From Phymatolithon calcareum (taxonomy: Eukaryota; Rhodophyta; Florideophyceae; Hapalidiales), in NCBI GenBank assembly GCA_977006965.1, contig CDRMUB010000003.1, positions 1 to 64,000 of the forward strand: a DNA stretch of 64,000 nucleotides, in the 5' to 3' direction. Of this stretch, positions 35,501 to 46,419 are shown in pieces. The stretch's first letter is position 1. Each line of letters opens with the position of its first letter. The position numbers were made by a program, and so were the translations under genes. The notes under the pieces were generated by a model. It had not been told where the DNA came from and did no database searches. It was given only the letters and a program-made list of their open reading frames with translations.

Positions 35501-38500
35501 ACCCAGAAGTCACGAAAGAATATACCTAGGATATACAAGAGTTTGACGGACTTGAAGGTGGAGGTGGAGTGGGAGTGAAAAAGGGATACGGTGGGACTAT
35601 TCCGAAGTGAAATTCGACGCTGAGCCCGAATCTGGACTCAGAATGGGACGTGCAGTAAGAGATCATGGTGTATACAACAAATAAAGTGTCGTCAAGGTCG
35701 TCTATGACTCCACAATCCATGCACAAAGACGGCAGACGAAATGTACATGGCGAAGATAAGCTCTGAACAGGTTGTTAAGGGTGGAGAAGGTGTTGAGAGA
35801 GTATGTGGACTGGTCTGAGTCGATTTGAGAGAGTTTGAAATTTTGGTCAAGGTAGTCACCTCGCTGGCGAAGAAGACGCGGGACACCGACATGACGGGGA
35901 TGACGTTGTAACATGTTTTAGAGGTTGGGGAAGGTGTTGGGAGAGTATGTGGACTGGTCTGAGTCGATTTGAGAGCGTTTGAAATTTTGGTCAAGGTAGT
36001 CACCTCGCTGGCGAAGAAGACGCGGGACACCGACATGACGGAGATGAGTCCAAAAGACGTTTTTGATGTTGGGGAAGGTGTTGGGAGAGTATGTGGACTG
36101 GTCTGAGTCGATTTGAGAGCGTTTGAAATTTTGGTCAAGGTAGTCACCTCGCTGGCGAAGAAGACGCGGGACACCGACATGACGGGGATGACGTTGTAAC
36201 ATGTTTTAGAGGTTGGGGAAGGTGTTGGGAGAGTATGTGGACTGGTCTGAGTCGATTTGAGAGCGTTTGAAATTTTGGTCAAGGTAGTCACCTCGCTGGC
36301 GAAGAAGACGCGGGACACCGACATGACGGAGATGAGTCCAAAAGACGTTCTTGATGTTGGGGAAGGTGTTGGGAGAGTATGTGGACTGGTCTGAGTCGAT
36401 TTGAGAGCGTTTGAAATTTTGGTCAAGGTAGTCACCTCGCTGGCGAAGAAGACGCGGGACACCGACATGACGGAGATGAGTCCAAAAGACGTTCTTGATG
36501 TTGGGGAAGGTGTTGGGAGAGTATGTGGACTGGTCTGAGTCGATTTGAGAGCGTTTGAAATTTTGGTCAAGGTAGTCACCTCGCTGGCGAAGAAGACGCG
36601 GGACACCGACATGACGGGGATGACGTTGTAACATGTTTTAGAGGTTGGGGAAGGTGTTGGGAGAGTATGTGGACTGGTCTGAGTCGATTTGAGAGCGTTT
36701 GAAATTTTGGTCAAGGTAGTCACCTCGCTGGCGAAGAAGACGCGGGACACCGACATGACGGAGATGAGTTCAAAAGACGTTCTTGATGTTGGGGAAGGTG
36801 TTGGGAGAGTATGTGGACTGGTCTGAGTCGATTTGAGAGCGTTTGAAATTTTGGTCAAGGTAGTCTCCCTCTCGGGAGGGAGGACGCGGGACACAAACAT
36901 GACGATGATGACCGGAAAACATGTGGAGTAGGATGGTAAAGATGATGGGACAGTGGTTATGGCGTTTGGTTGCCAGTGGAAGACGCTGAGGAGGTTTGTT
37001 ACTTCTGGGTCCGCGTTTCCAGCCTGTTTTCGCAGGTTGTTACTTCTGGGTCCGCGCACAGAGGCCATTTGGAGGGGGTGCCCTGTAGAGGCCAAAAACG
37101 CGGACCCAGAAGTAACAGTTTTAAATGGTCAAAATAGGATTTTGTCGATTGTTTGAGTAAGTGGCACATTTGGACCCAGAAGTCACGAAAGAATATACCT
37201 AGGATATACAAGAGTTTGACGGACTTGAAGGTGGAGGTGGAGTGGGAGTGAAAAAGGGATACGGTGGGACTATTCCGAAGTGAAATTCGACGCTGAGCCC
37301 GAATCTGGACTCAGAATGGGACGTGCAGTAAGAGATCATGGTGTATACAACAAATAAAGTGTCGTCAAGGTCGTCTATGACTCCACAATCCATGCACAAA
37401 GACGGCAGACGAAATGTACATGGCGAAGATAAGCTCTGAACAGGTTGTTAAGGGTGGAGAAGGTGTTGAGAGAGTATGTGGACTGGTCTGAGTCGATTTG
37501 AGAGAGTTTGAAATTTTGGTCAAGGTAGTCACCTCGCTGGCGAAGAAGACGCGGGACACCGACATGACGGGGATGACGTTGTAACATGTTTTAGAGGTTG
37601 GGGAAGGTGTTGGGAGAGTATGTGGACTGGTCTGAGTCGATTTGAGAGCGTTTGAAATTTTGGTCAAGGTAGTCACCTCGCTGGCGAAGAAGACGCGGGA
37701 CACCGACATGACGGAGATGAGTCCAAAAGACGTTTTTGATGTTGGGGAAGGTGTTGGGAGAGTATGTGGACTGGTCTGAGTCGATTTGAGAGCGTTTGAA
37801 ATTTTGGTCAAGGTAGTCACCTCGCTGGCGAAGAAGACGCGGGACACCGACATGACGGGGATGACGTTGTAACATGTTTTAGAGGTTGGGGAAGGTGTTG
37901 GGAGAGTATGTGGACTGGTCTGAGTCGATTTGAGAGCGTTTGAAATTTTGGTCAAGGTAGTCACCTCGCTGGCGAAGAAGACGCGGGACACCGACATGAC
38001 GGAGATGAGTCCAAAAGACGTTCTTGATGTTGGGGAAGGTGTTGGGAGAGTATGTGGACTGGTCTGAGTCGATTTGAGAGCGTTTGAAATTTTGGTCAAG
38101 GTAGTCACCTCGCTGGCGAAGAAGACGCGGGACACCGACATGACGGGGATGACGTTGTAACATGTTTTAGAGGTTGGGGAAGGTGTTGGGAGAGTATGTG
38201 GACTGGTCTGAGTCGATTTGAGAGCGTTTGAAATTTTGGTCAAGGTAGTCACCTCGCTGGCGAAGAAGACGCGGGACACCGACATGACGGAGATGAGTTC
38301 AAAAGACGTTCTTGATGTTGGGGAAGGTGTTGGGAGAGTATGTGGACTGGTCTGAGTCGATTTGAGAGCGTTTGAAATTTTGGTCAAGGTAGTCTCCCTC
38401 TCGGGAGGGAGGACGCGGGACACAAACATGACGATGATGACCGGAAAACATGTGGAGTAGGATGGTAAAGATGATGGGACAGTGGTTATGGCGTTTGGTT

Positions 38501-39779
38501 GCCAGTGGAAGACGCTGAGGAGGTTTGTTACTTCTGGGTCCGCGTTTCCAGCCTGTTTTCGCAGGTTGTTACTTCTGGGTCCGCGCACAGAGGCCATTTG
38601 GAGGGGGTGCCCTGTAGAGGCCAAAAACGCGGACCCAGAAGTAACAGTTTTAAATGGTCAAAATAGGATTTTGTCGATTGTTTGAGTAAGTGGCACATTT
38701 GGACCCAGAAGTCACGAAAGAATATACCTAGGATATACAAGAGTTTGACGGACTTGAAGGTGGAGGTGGAGTGGGAGTGAAAAAGGGATACGGTGGGACT
38801 ATTCCGAAGTGAAATTCGACGCTGAGCCCGAATCTGGACTCAGAATGGGACGTGCAGTAAGAGATCATGGTGTATACAACAAATAAAGTGTCGTCAAGGT
38901 CGTCTATGACTCCACAATCCATGCACAAAGACGGCAGACGAAATGTACATGGCGAAGATAAGCTCTGAACAGGTTGTTAAGGGTGGAGAAGGTGTTGAGA
39001 GAGTATGTGGACTGGTCTGAGTCGATTTGAGAGAGTTTGAAATTTTGGTCAAGGTAGTCACCTCGCTGGCGAAGAAGACGCGGGACACCGACATGACGGG
39101 GATGACGTTGTAACATGTTTTAGAGGTTGGGGAAGGTGTTGGGAGAGTATGTGGACTGGTCTGAGTCGATTTGAGAGCGTTTGAAATTTTGGTCAAGGTA
39201 GTCACCTCGCTGGCGAAGAAGACGCGGGACACCGACATGACGGAGATGAGTCCAAAAGACGTGTTTGATGTTGGGGAAGGTGTTGGGAGAGTATGTGGAC
39301 TGGTCTGAGTCGATTTGAGAGCGTTTGAAATTTTGGTCAAGGTAGTCACCTCGCTGGCGAAGAAGACGCGGGACACCGACATGACGGGGATGACGTTGTA
39401 ACATGTTTTAGAGGTTGGGGAAGGTGTTGGGAGAGTATGTGGACTGGTCTGAGTCGATTTGAGAGCGTTTGAAATTTTGGTCAAGGTAGTCACCTCGCTG
39501 GCGAAGAAGACGCGGGACACCGACATGACGGAGATGAGTCCAAAAGACGTTTTTGATGTTGGGGAAGGTGTTGGGAGAGTATGTGGACTGGTCTGAGTCG
39601 ATTTGAGAGCGTTTGAAATTTTGGTCAAGGTAGTCACCTCGCTGGCGAAGAAGACGCGGGACACCGACATGACGGAGATGAGTTCAAAAGACGTTCTTGA
39701 TGTTGGGGAAGGTGTTGGGAGAGTATGTGGACTGGTCTGAGTCGATTTGAGAGCGTTTGAAATTTTGGTCAAGGTAGTC
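26507..39779. repeat. Mixed-length spacer units (809 to 1,673 bp)
   Basis: Distances run 1097, 1529, 1528, 1097, 1097, 1529, 809, 1673, 1529, 1385. The 1,528-bp unit lacks one base within GCGAAGAAG near 30385. The stop-bearing B* block occurs again at 27378-27380 and 30435-30437. Two adjacent 1,097-bp units share a private T-to-G change (GACGTGTTTG at about 31529 and 32625), and it reappears near 39262. The 1,673-bp unit duplicates B'. The unit starting at 32855 and its following spacer have several private changes (for example GGTGGTGGGAG near 34173). Confidence 0.9.
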
Positions 39780-40366
39780 TCCCTCTCGGGAGGGAGGACG
39801 CGGGACACAAACATGACGATGATGACCGGAAAACATGTGGAGTAGGATGGTAAAGATGATGGGACAGTGGTTATGGCGTTTGGTTGCCAGTGGAAGACGC
39901 TGAGGAGGTTTGTTACTTCTGGGTCCGCGTTTCCAGCCTGTTTTCGCAGGTTGTTACTTCTGGGTCCGCGCACAGAGGCCATTTGGAGGGGGTGCCCTGT
40001 AGAGGCCAAAAACGCGGACCCAGAAGTAACAGTTTTAAATGGTCAAAATAGGATTTTGTCGATTGTTTGAGTAAGTGGCACATTTGGACCCAGAAGTCAC
40101 GAAAGAATATACCTAGGATATACAAGAGTTTGACGGACTTGAAGGTGGAGGTGGAGTGGGAGTGAAAAAGGGATACGGTGGGACTATTCCGAAGTGAAAT
40201 TCGACGCTGAGCCCGAATCTGGACTCAGAATGGGACGTGCAGTAAGAGATCATGGTGTATACAACAAATAAAGTGTCGTCAAGGTCGTCTATGACTCCAC
40301 AATCCATGCACAAAGACGGCAGACGAAATGTACATGGCGAAGATAAGCTCTGAACAGGTTGTTAAG
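39780..40366. repeat. Last spacer copy (26 of 26)
   Basis: This is a complete spacer, including the fold-back cluster and AATAAA, and it is followed by the usual diverged C monomer at 40367. No spacer sequence occurs in the remaining 23.6 kb, so this is the border between two differently organised array domains. Confidence 0.92.
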
Positions 40367-42879
40367 GGTGGAGAAGGTGTTGAGAGAGTATGTGGACTGG
40401 TCTGAGTCGATTTGAGAGAGTTTGAAATTTTGGTCAAGGTAGTCACCTCGCTGGCGAAGAAGACGCGGGACACCGACATGACGGGGATGACGTTGTAACA
40501 TGTTTTAGAGGTTGGGGAAGGTGTTGGGAGAGTATGTGGACTGGTCTGAGTCGATTTGAGAGCGTTTGAAATTTTGGTCAAGGTAGTCACCTCGCTGGCG
40601 AAGAAGACGCGGGACACCGACATGACGGAGATGAGTTCAAAAGACGTTCTTGATGTTGGGGAAGGTGTTGGGAGAGTATGTGGACTGGTCTGAGTCGATT
40701 TGAGAGCGTTTGAAATTTTGGTCAAGGTAGTCACCTCGCTGGCGAAGAAGACGCGGGACACCGACATGACGGACATGAGTTCAAAAGACGTTCTTGATGT
40801 TGGGGAAGGTGTTGGGAGAGTATGTGGACTGGTCTGAGTCGATTTGAGAGCGTTTGAAATTTTGGTCAAGGTAGTCACCTCGCTGGCGAAGAAGACGCGG
40901 GACACCGACATGACGGAGATGAGTTCAAAAGACGTTCTTGATGTTGGGGAAGGTGTTGGGAGAGTATGTGGACTGGTCTGAGTCGATTTGAGAGCGTTTG
41001 AAATTTTGGTCAAGGTAGTCACCTCGCTGGCGAAGAAGACGCGGGACACCGACATGACGGGGATGACGTTGTAACATGTTTTAGAGGTTGGGGAAGGTGT
41101 TGGGAGAGTATGTGGACTGGTCTGAGTCGATTTGAGAGCGTTTGAAATTTTGGTCAAGGTAGTCACCTCGCTGGCGAAGAAGACGCGGGACACCGACATG
41201 ACGGAGATGAGTTCAAAAGACGTTCTTGATGTTGGGGAAGGTGTTGGGAGAGTATGTGGACTGGTCTGAGTCGATTTGAGAGCGTTTGAAATTTTGGTCA
41301 AGGTAGTCACCTCGCTGGCGAAGAAGACGCGGGACACCGACATGACGGAGATGAGTCGAAAAGACGTTTTTGATGTTGGGGAAGGTGTTGGGAGAGTATG
41401 TGGACTGGTCTGAGTCGATTTGAGAGCGTTTGAAATTTTGGTCAAGGTAGTCACCTCGCTGGCGAAGAAGACGCGGGACACCGACATGACGGGGATGACG
41501 TTGTAACATGTTTTAGAGGTTGGGGAAGGTGTTGGGAGAGTATGTGGACTGGTCTGAGTCGATTTGAGAGCGTTTGAAATTTTGGTCAAGGTAGTCACCT
41601 CGCTGGCGAAGAAGACGCGGGACACCGACATGACGGAGATGAGTCCAAAAGACGTTCTTGATGTTGGGGAAGGTGTTGGGAGAGTATGTGGACTGGTCTG
41701 AGTCGATTTGAGAGCGTTTGAAATTTTGGTCAAGGTAGTCACCTCGCTGGCGAAGAAGACGCGGGACACCGACATGACGGGGATGACGTTGTAACATGTT
41801 TTAGAGGTTGGGGAAGGTGTTGGGAGAGTATGTGGACTGGTCTGAGTCGATTTGAGAGCGTTTGAAATTTTGGTCAAGGTAGTCACCTCGCTGGCGAAGA
41901 AGACGCGGGACACCGACATGACGGAGATGAGTCCAAAAGACGTTCTTGATGTTGGGGAAGGTGTTGGGAGAGTATGTGGACTGGTCTGAGTCGATTTGAG
42001 AGCGTTTGAAATTTTGGTCAAGGTAGTCACCTCGCTGGCGAAGAAGACGCGGGACACCGACATGACGGGGATGACGTTGTAACATGTTTTAGAGGTTGGG
42101 GAAGGTGTTGGGAGAGTATGTGGACTGGTCTGAGTCGATTTGAGAGCGTTTGAAATTTTGGTCAAGGTAGTCACCTCGCTGGCGAAGAAGACGCGGGACA
42201 CCGACATGACGGAGATGAGTCCAAAAGACGTTCTTGATGTTGGGGAAGGTGTTGGGAGAGTATGTGGACTGGTCTGAGTCGATTTGAGAGCGTTTGAAAT
42301 TTTGGTCAAGGTAGTCACCTCGCTGGCGAAGAAGACGCGGGACACCGACATGACGGGGATGACGTTGTAACATGTTTTAGAGGTTGGGGAAGGTGTTGGG
42401 AGAGTATGTGGACTGGTCTGAGTCGATTTGAGAGCGTTTGAAATTTTGGTCAAGGTAGTCACCTCGCTGGCGAAGAAGACGCGGGACACCGACATGACGG
42501 AGATGAGTTCAAAAGACGTTCTTGATGTTGGGGAAGGTGTTGGGAGAGTATGTGGACTGGTCTGAGTCGATTTGAGAGCGTTTGAAATTTTGGTCAAGGT
42601 AGTCACCTCGCTGGCGGGAGAGTATGTGGACTGGTCTGAGTCGATTTGAGAGCGTTTGAAATTTTGGTCAAGGTAGTCACCTCGCTGGCGAAGAAGACGC
42701 GGGACACCGACATGACGGAGATGAGTCCAAAAGACGTTCTTGATGTTGGGGAAGGTGTTGGGAGAGTATGTGGACTGGTCTGAGTCGATTTGAGAGCGTT
42801 TGAAATTTTGGTCAAGGTAGTCACCTCGCTGGCGAAGAAGACGCGGGACACCGACATGACGGGGATGACGTTGTAACAT
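40279..42879 (-). CDS. Longest minus-strand frame (866 codons of 48-residue repeats); coding status doubtful
   Basis: The frame starts at an ATG inside a C-type monomer (42877-42879), reads two repeats in one frame (RHVGVPRLLRQRGDYLDQNF), crosses the 74-bp truncated monomer, which shifts it into a second frame, and then runs about 16 repeats of the type SVSRVFFASEVTTLTKISNA to a stop inside the spacer (40279-40281). About 40% of residues in the second frame are Ser or Thr, with a short hydrophobic core per repeat. No known repeat family (LRR, ankyrin, TPR) fits. The frame is a consequence of a stop-free 144-bp period; equivalent frames elsewhere carry copied stops and shifts. Expression is unproven. 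Confidence 0.15.
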   Translation of the reverse strand: MLQRHPRHVGVPRLLRQRGDYLDQNFKRSQIDSDQSTYSPNTFPNIKNVFWTHLRHVGVPRLLRQRGDYLDQNFKRSQIDSDQSTYSPASEVTTLTKISNALKSTQTSPHTLPTPSPTSRTSFELISVMSVSRVFFASEVTTLTKISNALKSTQTSPHTLPTPSPTSKTCYNVIPVMSVSRVFFASEVTTLTKISNALKSTQTSPHTLPTPSPTSRTSFGLISVMSVSRVFFASEVTTLTKISNALKSTQTSPHTLPTPSPTSKTCYNVIPVMSVSRVFFASEVTTLTKISNALKSTQTSPHTLPTPSPTSRTSFGLISVMSVSRVFFASEVTTLTKISNALKSTQTSPHTLPTPSPTSKTCYNVIPVMSVSRVFFASEVTTLTKISNALKSTQTSPHTLPTPSPTSRTSFGLISVMSVSRVFFASEVTTLTKISNALKSTQTSPHTLPTPSPTSKTCYNVIPVMSVSRVFFASEVTTLTKISNALKSTQTSPHTLPTPSPTSKTSFRLISVMSVSRVFFASEVTTLTKISNALKSTQTSPHTLPTPSPTSRTSFELISVMSVSRVFFASEVTTLTKISNALKSTQTSPHTLPTPSPTSKTCYNVIPVMSVSRVFFASEVTTLTKISNALKSTQTSPHTLPTPSPTSRTSFELISVMSVSRVFFASEVTTLTKISNALKSTQTSPHTLPTPSPTSRTSFELMSVMSVSRVFFASEVTTLTKISNALKSTQTSPHTLPTPSPTSRTSFELISVMSVSRVFFASEVTTLTKISNALKSTQTSPHTLPTPSPTSKTCYNVIPVMSVSRVFFASEVTTLTKISNSLKSTQTSPHTLSTPSPPLTTCSELIFAMYISSAVFVHGLWSHRRP
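40367..42615. repeat. Spacerless transition zone of full-length monomers
   Basis: Full-length monomers continue without spacer or truncation. The block order begins C, A, A, A, C, A, B-like, C, then alternates B' and C, and ends in A before the first 74-bp monomer. The opening C-A-A-A order matches the truncated first unit at 6662-7315. Private changes include GGACATGAG near 40772 and GTCGAAAAG near 41355. Confidence 0.85.
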
Positions 42880-45800
42880 GTTTTAGAGGTTGGGGAAGGT
42901 GTTGGGAGAGTATGTGGACTGGTCTGAGTCGATTTGAGAGCGTTTGAAATTTTGGTCAAGGTAGTCACCTCGCTGGCGAAGAAGACGCGGGACACCGACA
43001 TGACGGGGATGACGTTGTAACATGTTTTAGAGGTTGGGGAAGGTGTTGGGAGAGTATGTGGACTGGTCTGAGTCGATTTGAGAGCGTTTGAAATTTTGGT
43101 CAAGGTAGTCACCTCGCTGGCGAAGAAGACGCGGGACACCGACATGACGGAGATGAGTCCAAAAGACGTTCTTGATGTTGGGGAAGGTGTTGGGAGAGTA
43201 TGTGGACTGGTCTGAGTCGATTTGAGAGCGTTTGAAATTTTGGTCAAGGTAGTCACCTCGCTGGCGAAGAAGACGCGGGACACCGACATGACGGAGATGA
43301 GTCCAAAAGACGTTCTTGATGTTGGGGAAGGTGTTGGGAGAGTATGTGGACTGGTCTGAGTCGATTTGAGAGCGTTTGAAATTTTGGTCAAGGTAGTCAC
43401 CTCGCTGGCGAAGAAGACGCGGGACACCGACATGACGGGGATGACGTTGTAACATGTTTTAGAGGTTGGGGAAGGTGTTGGGAGAGTATGTGGACTGGTC
43501 TGAGTCGATTTGAGAGCGTTTGAAATTTTGGTCAAGGTAGTCACCTCGCTGGCGAAGAAGACGCGGGACACCGACATGACGGGGATGACGTTGTAACATG
43601 TTTTAGAGGTTGGGGAAGGTGTTGGGAGAGTATGTGGACTGGTCTGAGTCGATTTGAGAGCGTTTGAAATTTTGGTCAAGGTAGTCACCTCGCTGGCGAA
43701 GAAGACGCGGGACACCGACATGACGGAGATGAGTCCAAAAGACGTTCTTGATGTTGGGGAAGGTGTTGGGAGAGTATGTGGACTGGTCTGAGTCGATTTG
43801 AGAGCGTTTGAAATTTTGGTCAAGGTAGTCACCTCGCTGGCGAAGAAGACGCGGGACACCGACATGACGGGGATGACGTTGTAACATGTTTTAGAGGTTG
43901 GGGAAGGTGTTGGGAGAGTATGTGGACTGGTCTGAGTCGATTTGAGAGCGTTTGAAATTTTGGTCAAGGTAGTCACCTCGCTGGCGGGAGAGTATGTGGA
44001 CTGGTCTGAGTCGATTTGAGAGCGTTTGAAATTTTGGTCAAGGTAGTCACCTCGCTGGCGAAGAAGACGCGGGACACCGACATGACGGAGATGAGTCCAA
44101 AAGACGTTTTTGATGTTGGGGAAGGTGTTGGGAGAGTATGTGGACTGGTCTGAGTCGATTTGAGAGCGTTTGAAATTTTGGTCAAGGTAGTCACCTCGCT
44201 GGCGAAGAAGACGCGGGACACCGACATGACGGGGATGACGTTGTAACATGTTTTAGAGGTTGGGGAAGGTGTTGGGAGAGTATGTGGACTGGTCTGAGTC
44301 GATTTGAGAGCGTTTGAAATTTTGGTCAAGGTAGTCACCTCGCTGGCGAAGAAGACGCGGGACACCGACATGACGGAGATGAGTCCAAAAGACGTTCTTG
44401 ATGTTGGGGAAGGTGTTGGGAGAGTATGTGGACTGGTCTGAGTCGATTTGAGAGCGTTTGAAATTTTGGTCAAGGTAGTCACCTCGCTGGCGAAGAAGAC
44501 GCGGGACACCGACATGACGGGGATGACGTTGTAACATGTTTTAGAGGTTGGGGAAGGTGTTGGGAGAGTATGTGGACTGGTCTGAGTCGATTTGAGAGCG
44601 TTTGAAATTTTGGTCAAGGTAGTCACCTCGCTGGCGAAGAAGACGCGGGACACCGACATGACGGAGATGAGTCCAAAAGACGTTCTTGATGTTGGGGAAG
44701 GTGTTGGGAGAGTATGTGGACTGGTCTGAGTCGATTTGAGAGCGTTTGAAATTTTGGTCAAGGTAGTCACCTCGCTGGCGAAGAAGACGCGGGACACCGA
44801 CATGACGGGGATGACGTTGTAACATGTTTTAGAGGTTGGGGAAGGTGTTGGGAGAGTATGTGGACTGGTCTGAGTCGATTTGAGAGCGTTTGAAATTTTG
44901 GTCAAGGTAGTCACCTCGCTGGCGAAGAAGACGCGGGACACCGACATGACGGAGATGAGTTCAAAAGACGTTCTTGATGTTGGGGAAGGTGTTGGGAGAG
45001 TATGTGGACTGGTCTGAGTCGATTTGAGAGCGTTTGAAATTTTGGTCAAGGTAGTCACCTCGCTGGCGGGAGAGTATGTGGACTGGTCTGAGTCGATTTG
45101 AGAGCGTTTGAAATTTTGGTCAAGGTAGTCACTTCGCTGGCGAAGAAGACGCGGGACACCGACATGACGGAGATGAGTCCAAAAGACGTTTTTGATGTTG
45201 GGGAAGGTGTTGGGAGAGTATGTGGACTGGTCTGAGTCGATTTGAGAGCGTTCGAAATTTTGGTCAAGGTAGTCACCTCGCTGGCGAAGAAGACGCGGGA
45301 CACCGACATGACGGGGATGACGTTGTAACATGTTTTAGAGGTTGGGGAAGGTGTTGGGAGAGTATGTGGACTGGTCTGAGTCGATTTGAGAGCGTTTGAA
45401 ATTTTGGTCAAGGTAGTCACCTCGCTGGCGAAGAAGACGCGGGACACCGACATGACGGAGATGAGTCCAAAAGACGTTCTTGATGTTGGGGAAGGTGTTG
45501 GGAGAGTATGTGGACTGGTCTGAGTCGATTTGAGAGCGTTTGAAATTTTGGTCAAGGTAGTCACCTCGCTGGCGAAGAAGACGCGGGACACCGACATGAC
45601 GGAGATGAGTCCAAAAGACGTTCTTGATGTTGGGGAAGGTGTTGGGAGAGTATGTGGACTGGTCTGAGTCGATTTGAGAGCGTTTGAAATTTTGGTCAAG
45701 GTAGTCACCTCGCTGGCGAAGAAGACGCGGGACACCGACATGACGGGGATGACGTTGTAACATGTTTTAGAGGTTGGGGAAGGTGTTGGGAGAGTATGTG

Positions 45801-46419
45801 GACTGGTCTGAGTCGATTTGAGAGCGTTTGAAATTTTGGTCAAGGTAGTCACCTCGCTGGCGAAGAAGACGCGGGACACCGACATGACGGGGATGACGTT
45901 GTAACATGTTTTAGAGGTTGGGGAAGGTGTTGGGAGAGTATGTGGACTGGTCTGAGTCGATTTGAGAGCGTTTGAAATTTTGGTCAAGGTAGTCACCTCG
46001 CTGGCGAAGAAGACGCGGGACACCGACATGACGGAGATGAGTCCAAAAGACGTTCTTGATGTTGGGGAAGGTGTTGGGAGAGTATGTGGACTGGTCTGAG
46101 TCGATTTGAGAGCGTTTGAAATTTTGGTCAAGGTAGTCACCTCGCTGGCGAAGAAGACGCGGGACACCGACATGACGGGGATGACGTTGTAACATGTTTT
46201 AGAGGTTGGGGAAGGTGTTGGGAGAGTATGTGGACTGGTCTGAGTCGATTTGAGAGCGTTTGAAATTTTGGTCAAGGTAGTCACCTCGCTGGCGAAGAAG
46301 ACGCGGGACACCGACATGACGGAGATGAGTCCAAAAGACGTTCTTGATGTTGGGGAAGGTGTTGGGAGAGTATGTGGACTGGTCTGAGTCGATTTGAGAG
46401 CGTTTGAAATTTTGGTCAA

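Noticed and set aside
7316-40366. Ribosomal DNA intergenic spacer with subrepeats
   Set aside because: The spacer/subrepeat layout is reminiscent, but no 18S, 5.8S, 28S or 5S rRNA sequence was recognised between units.
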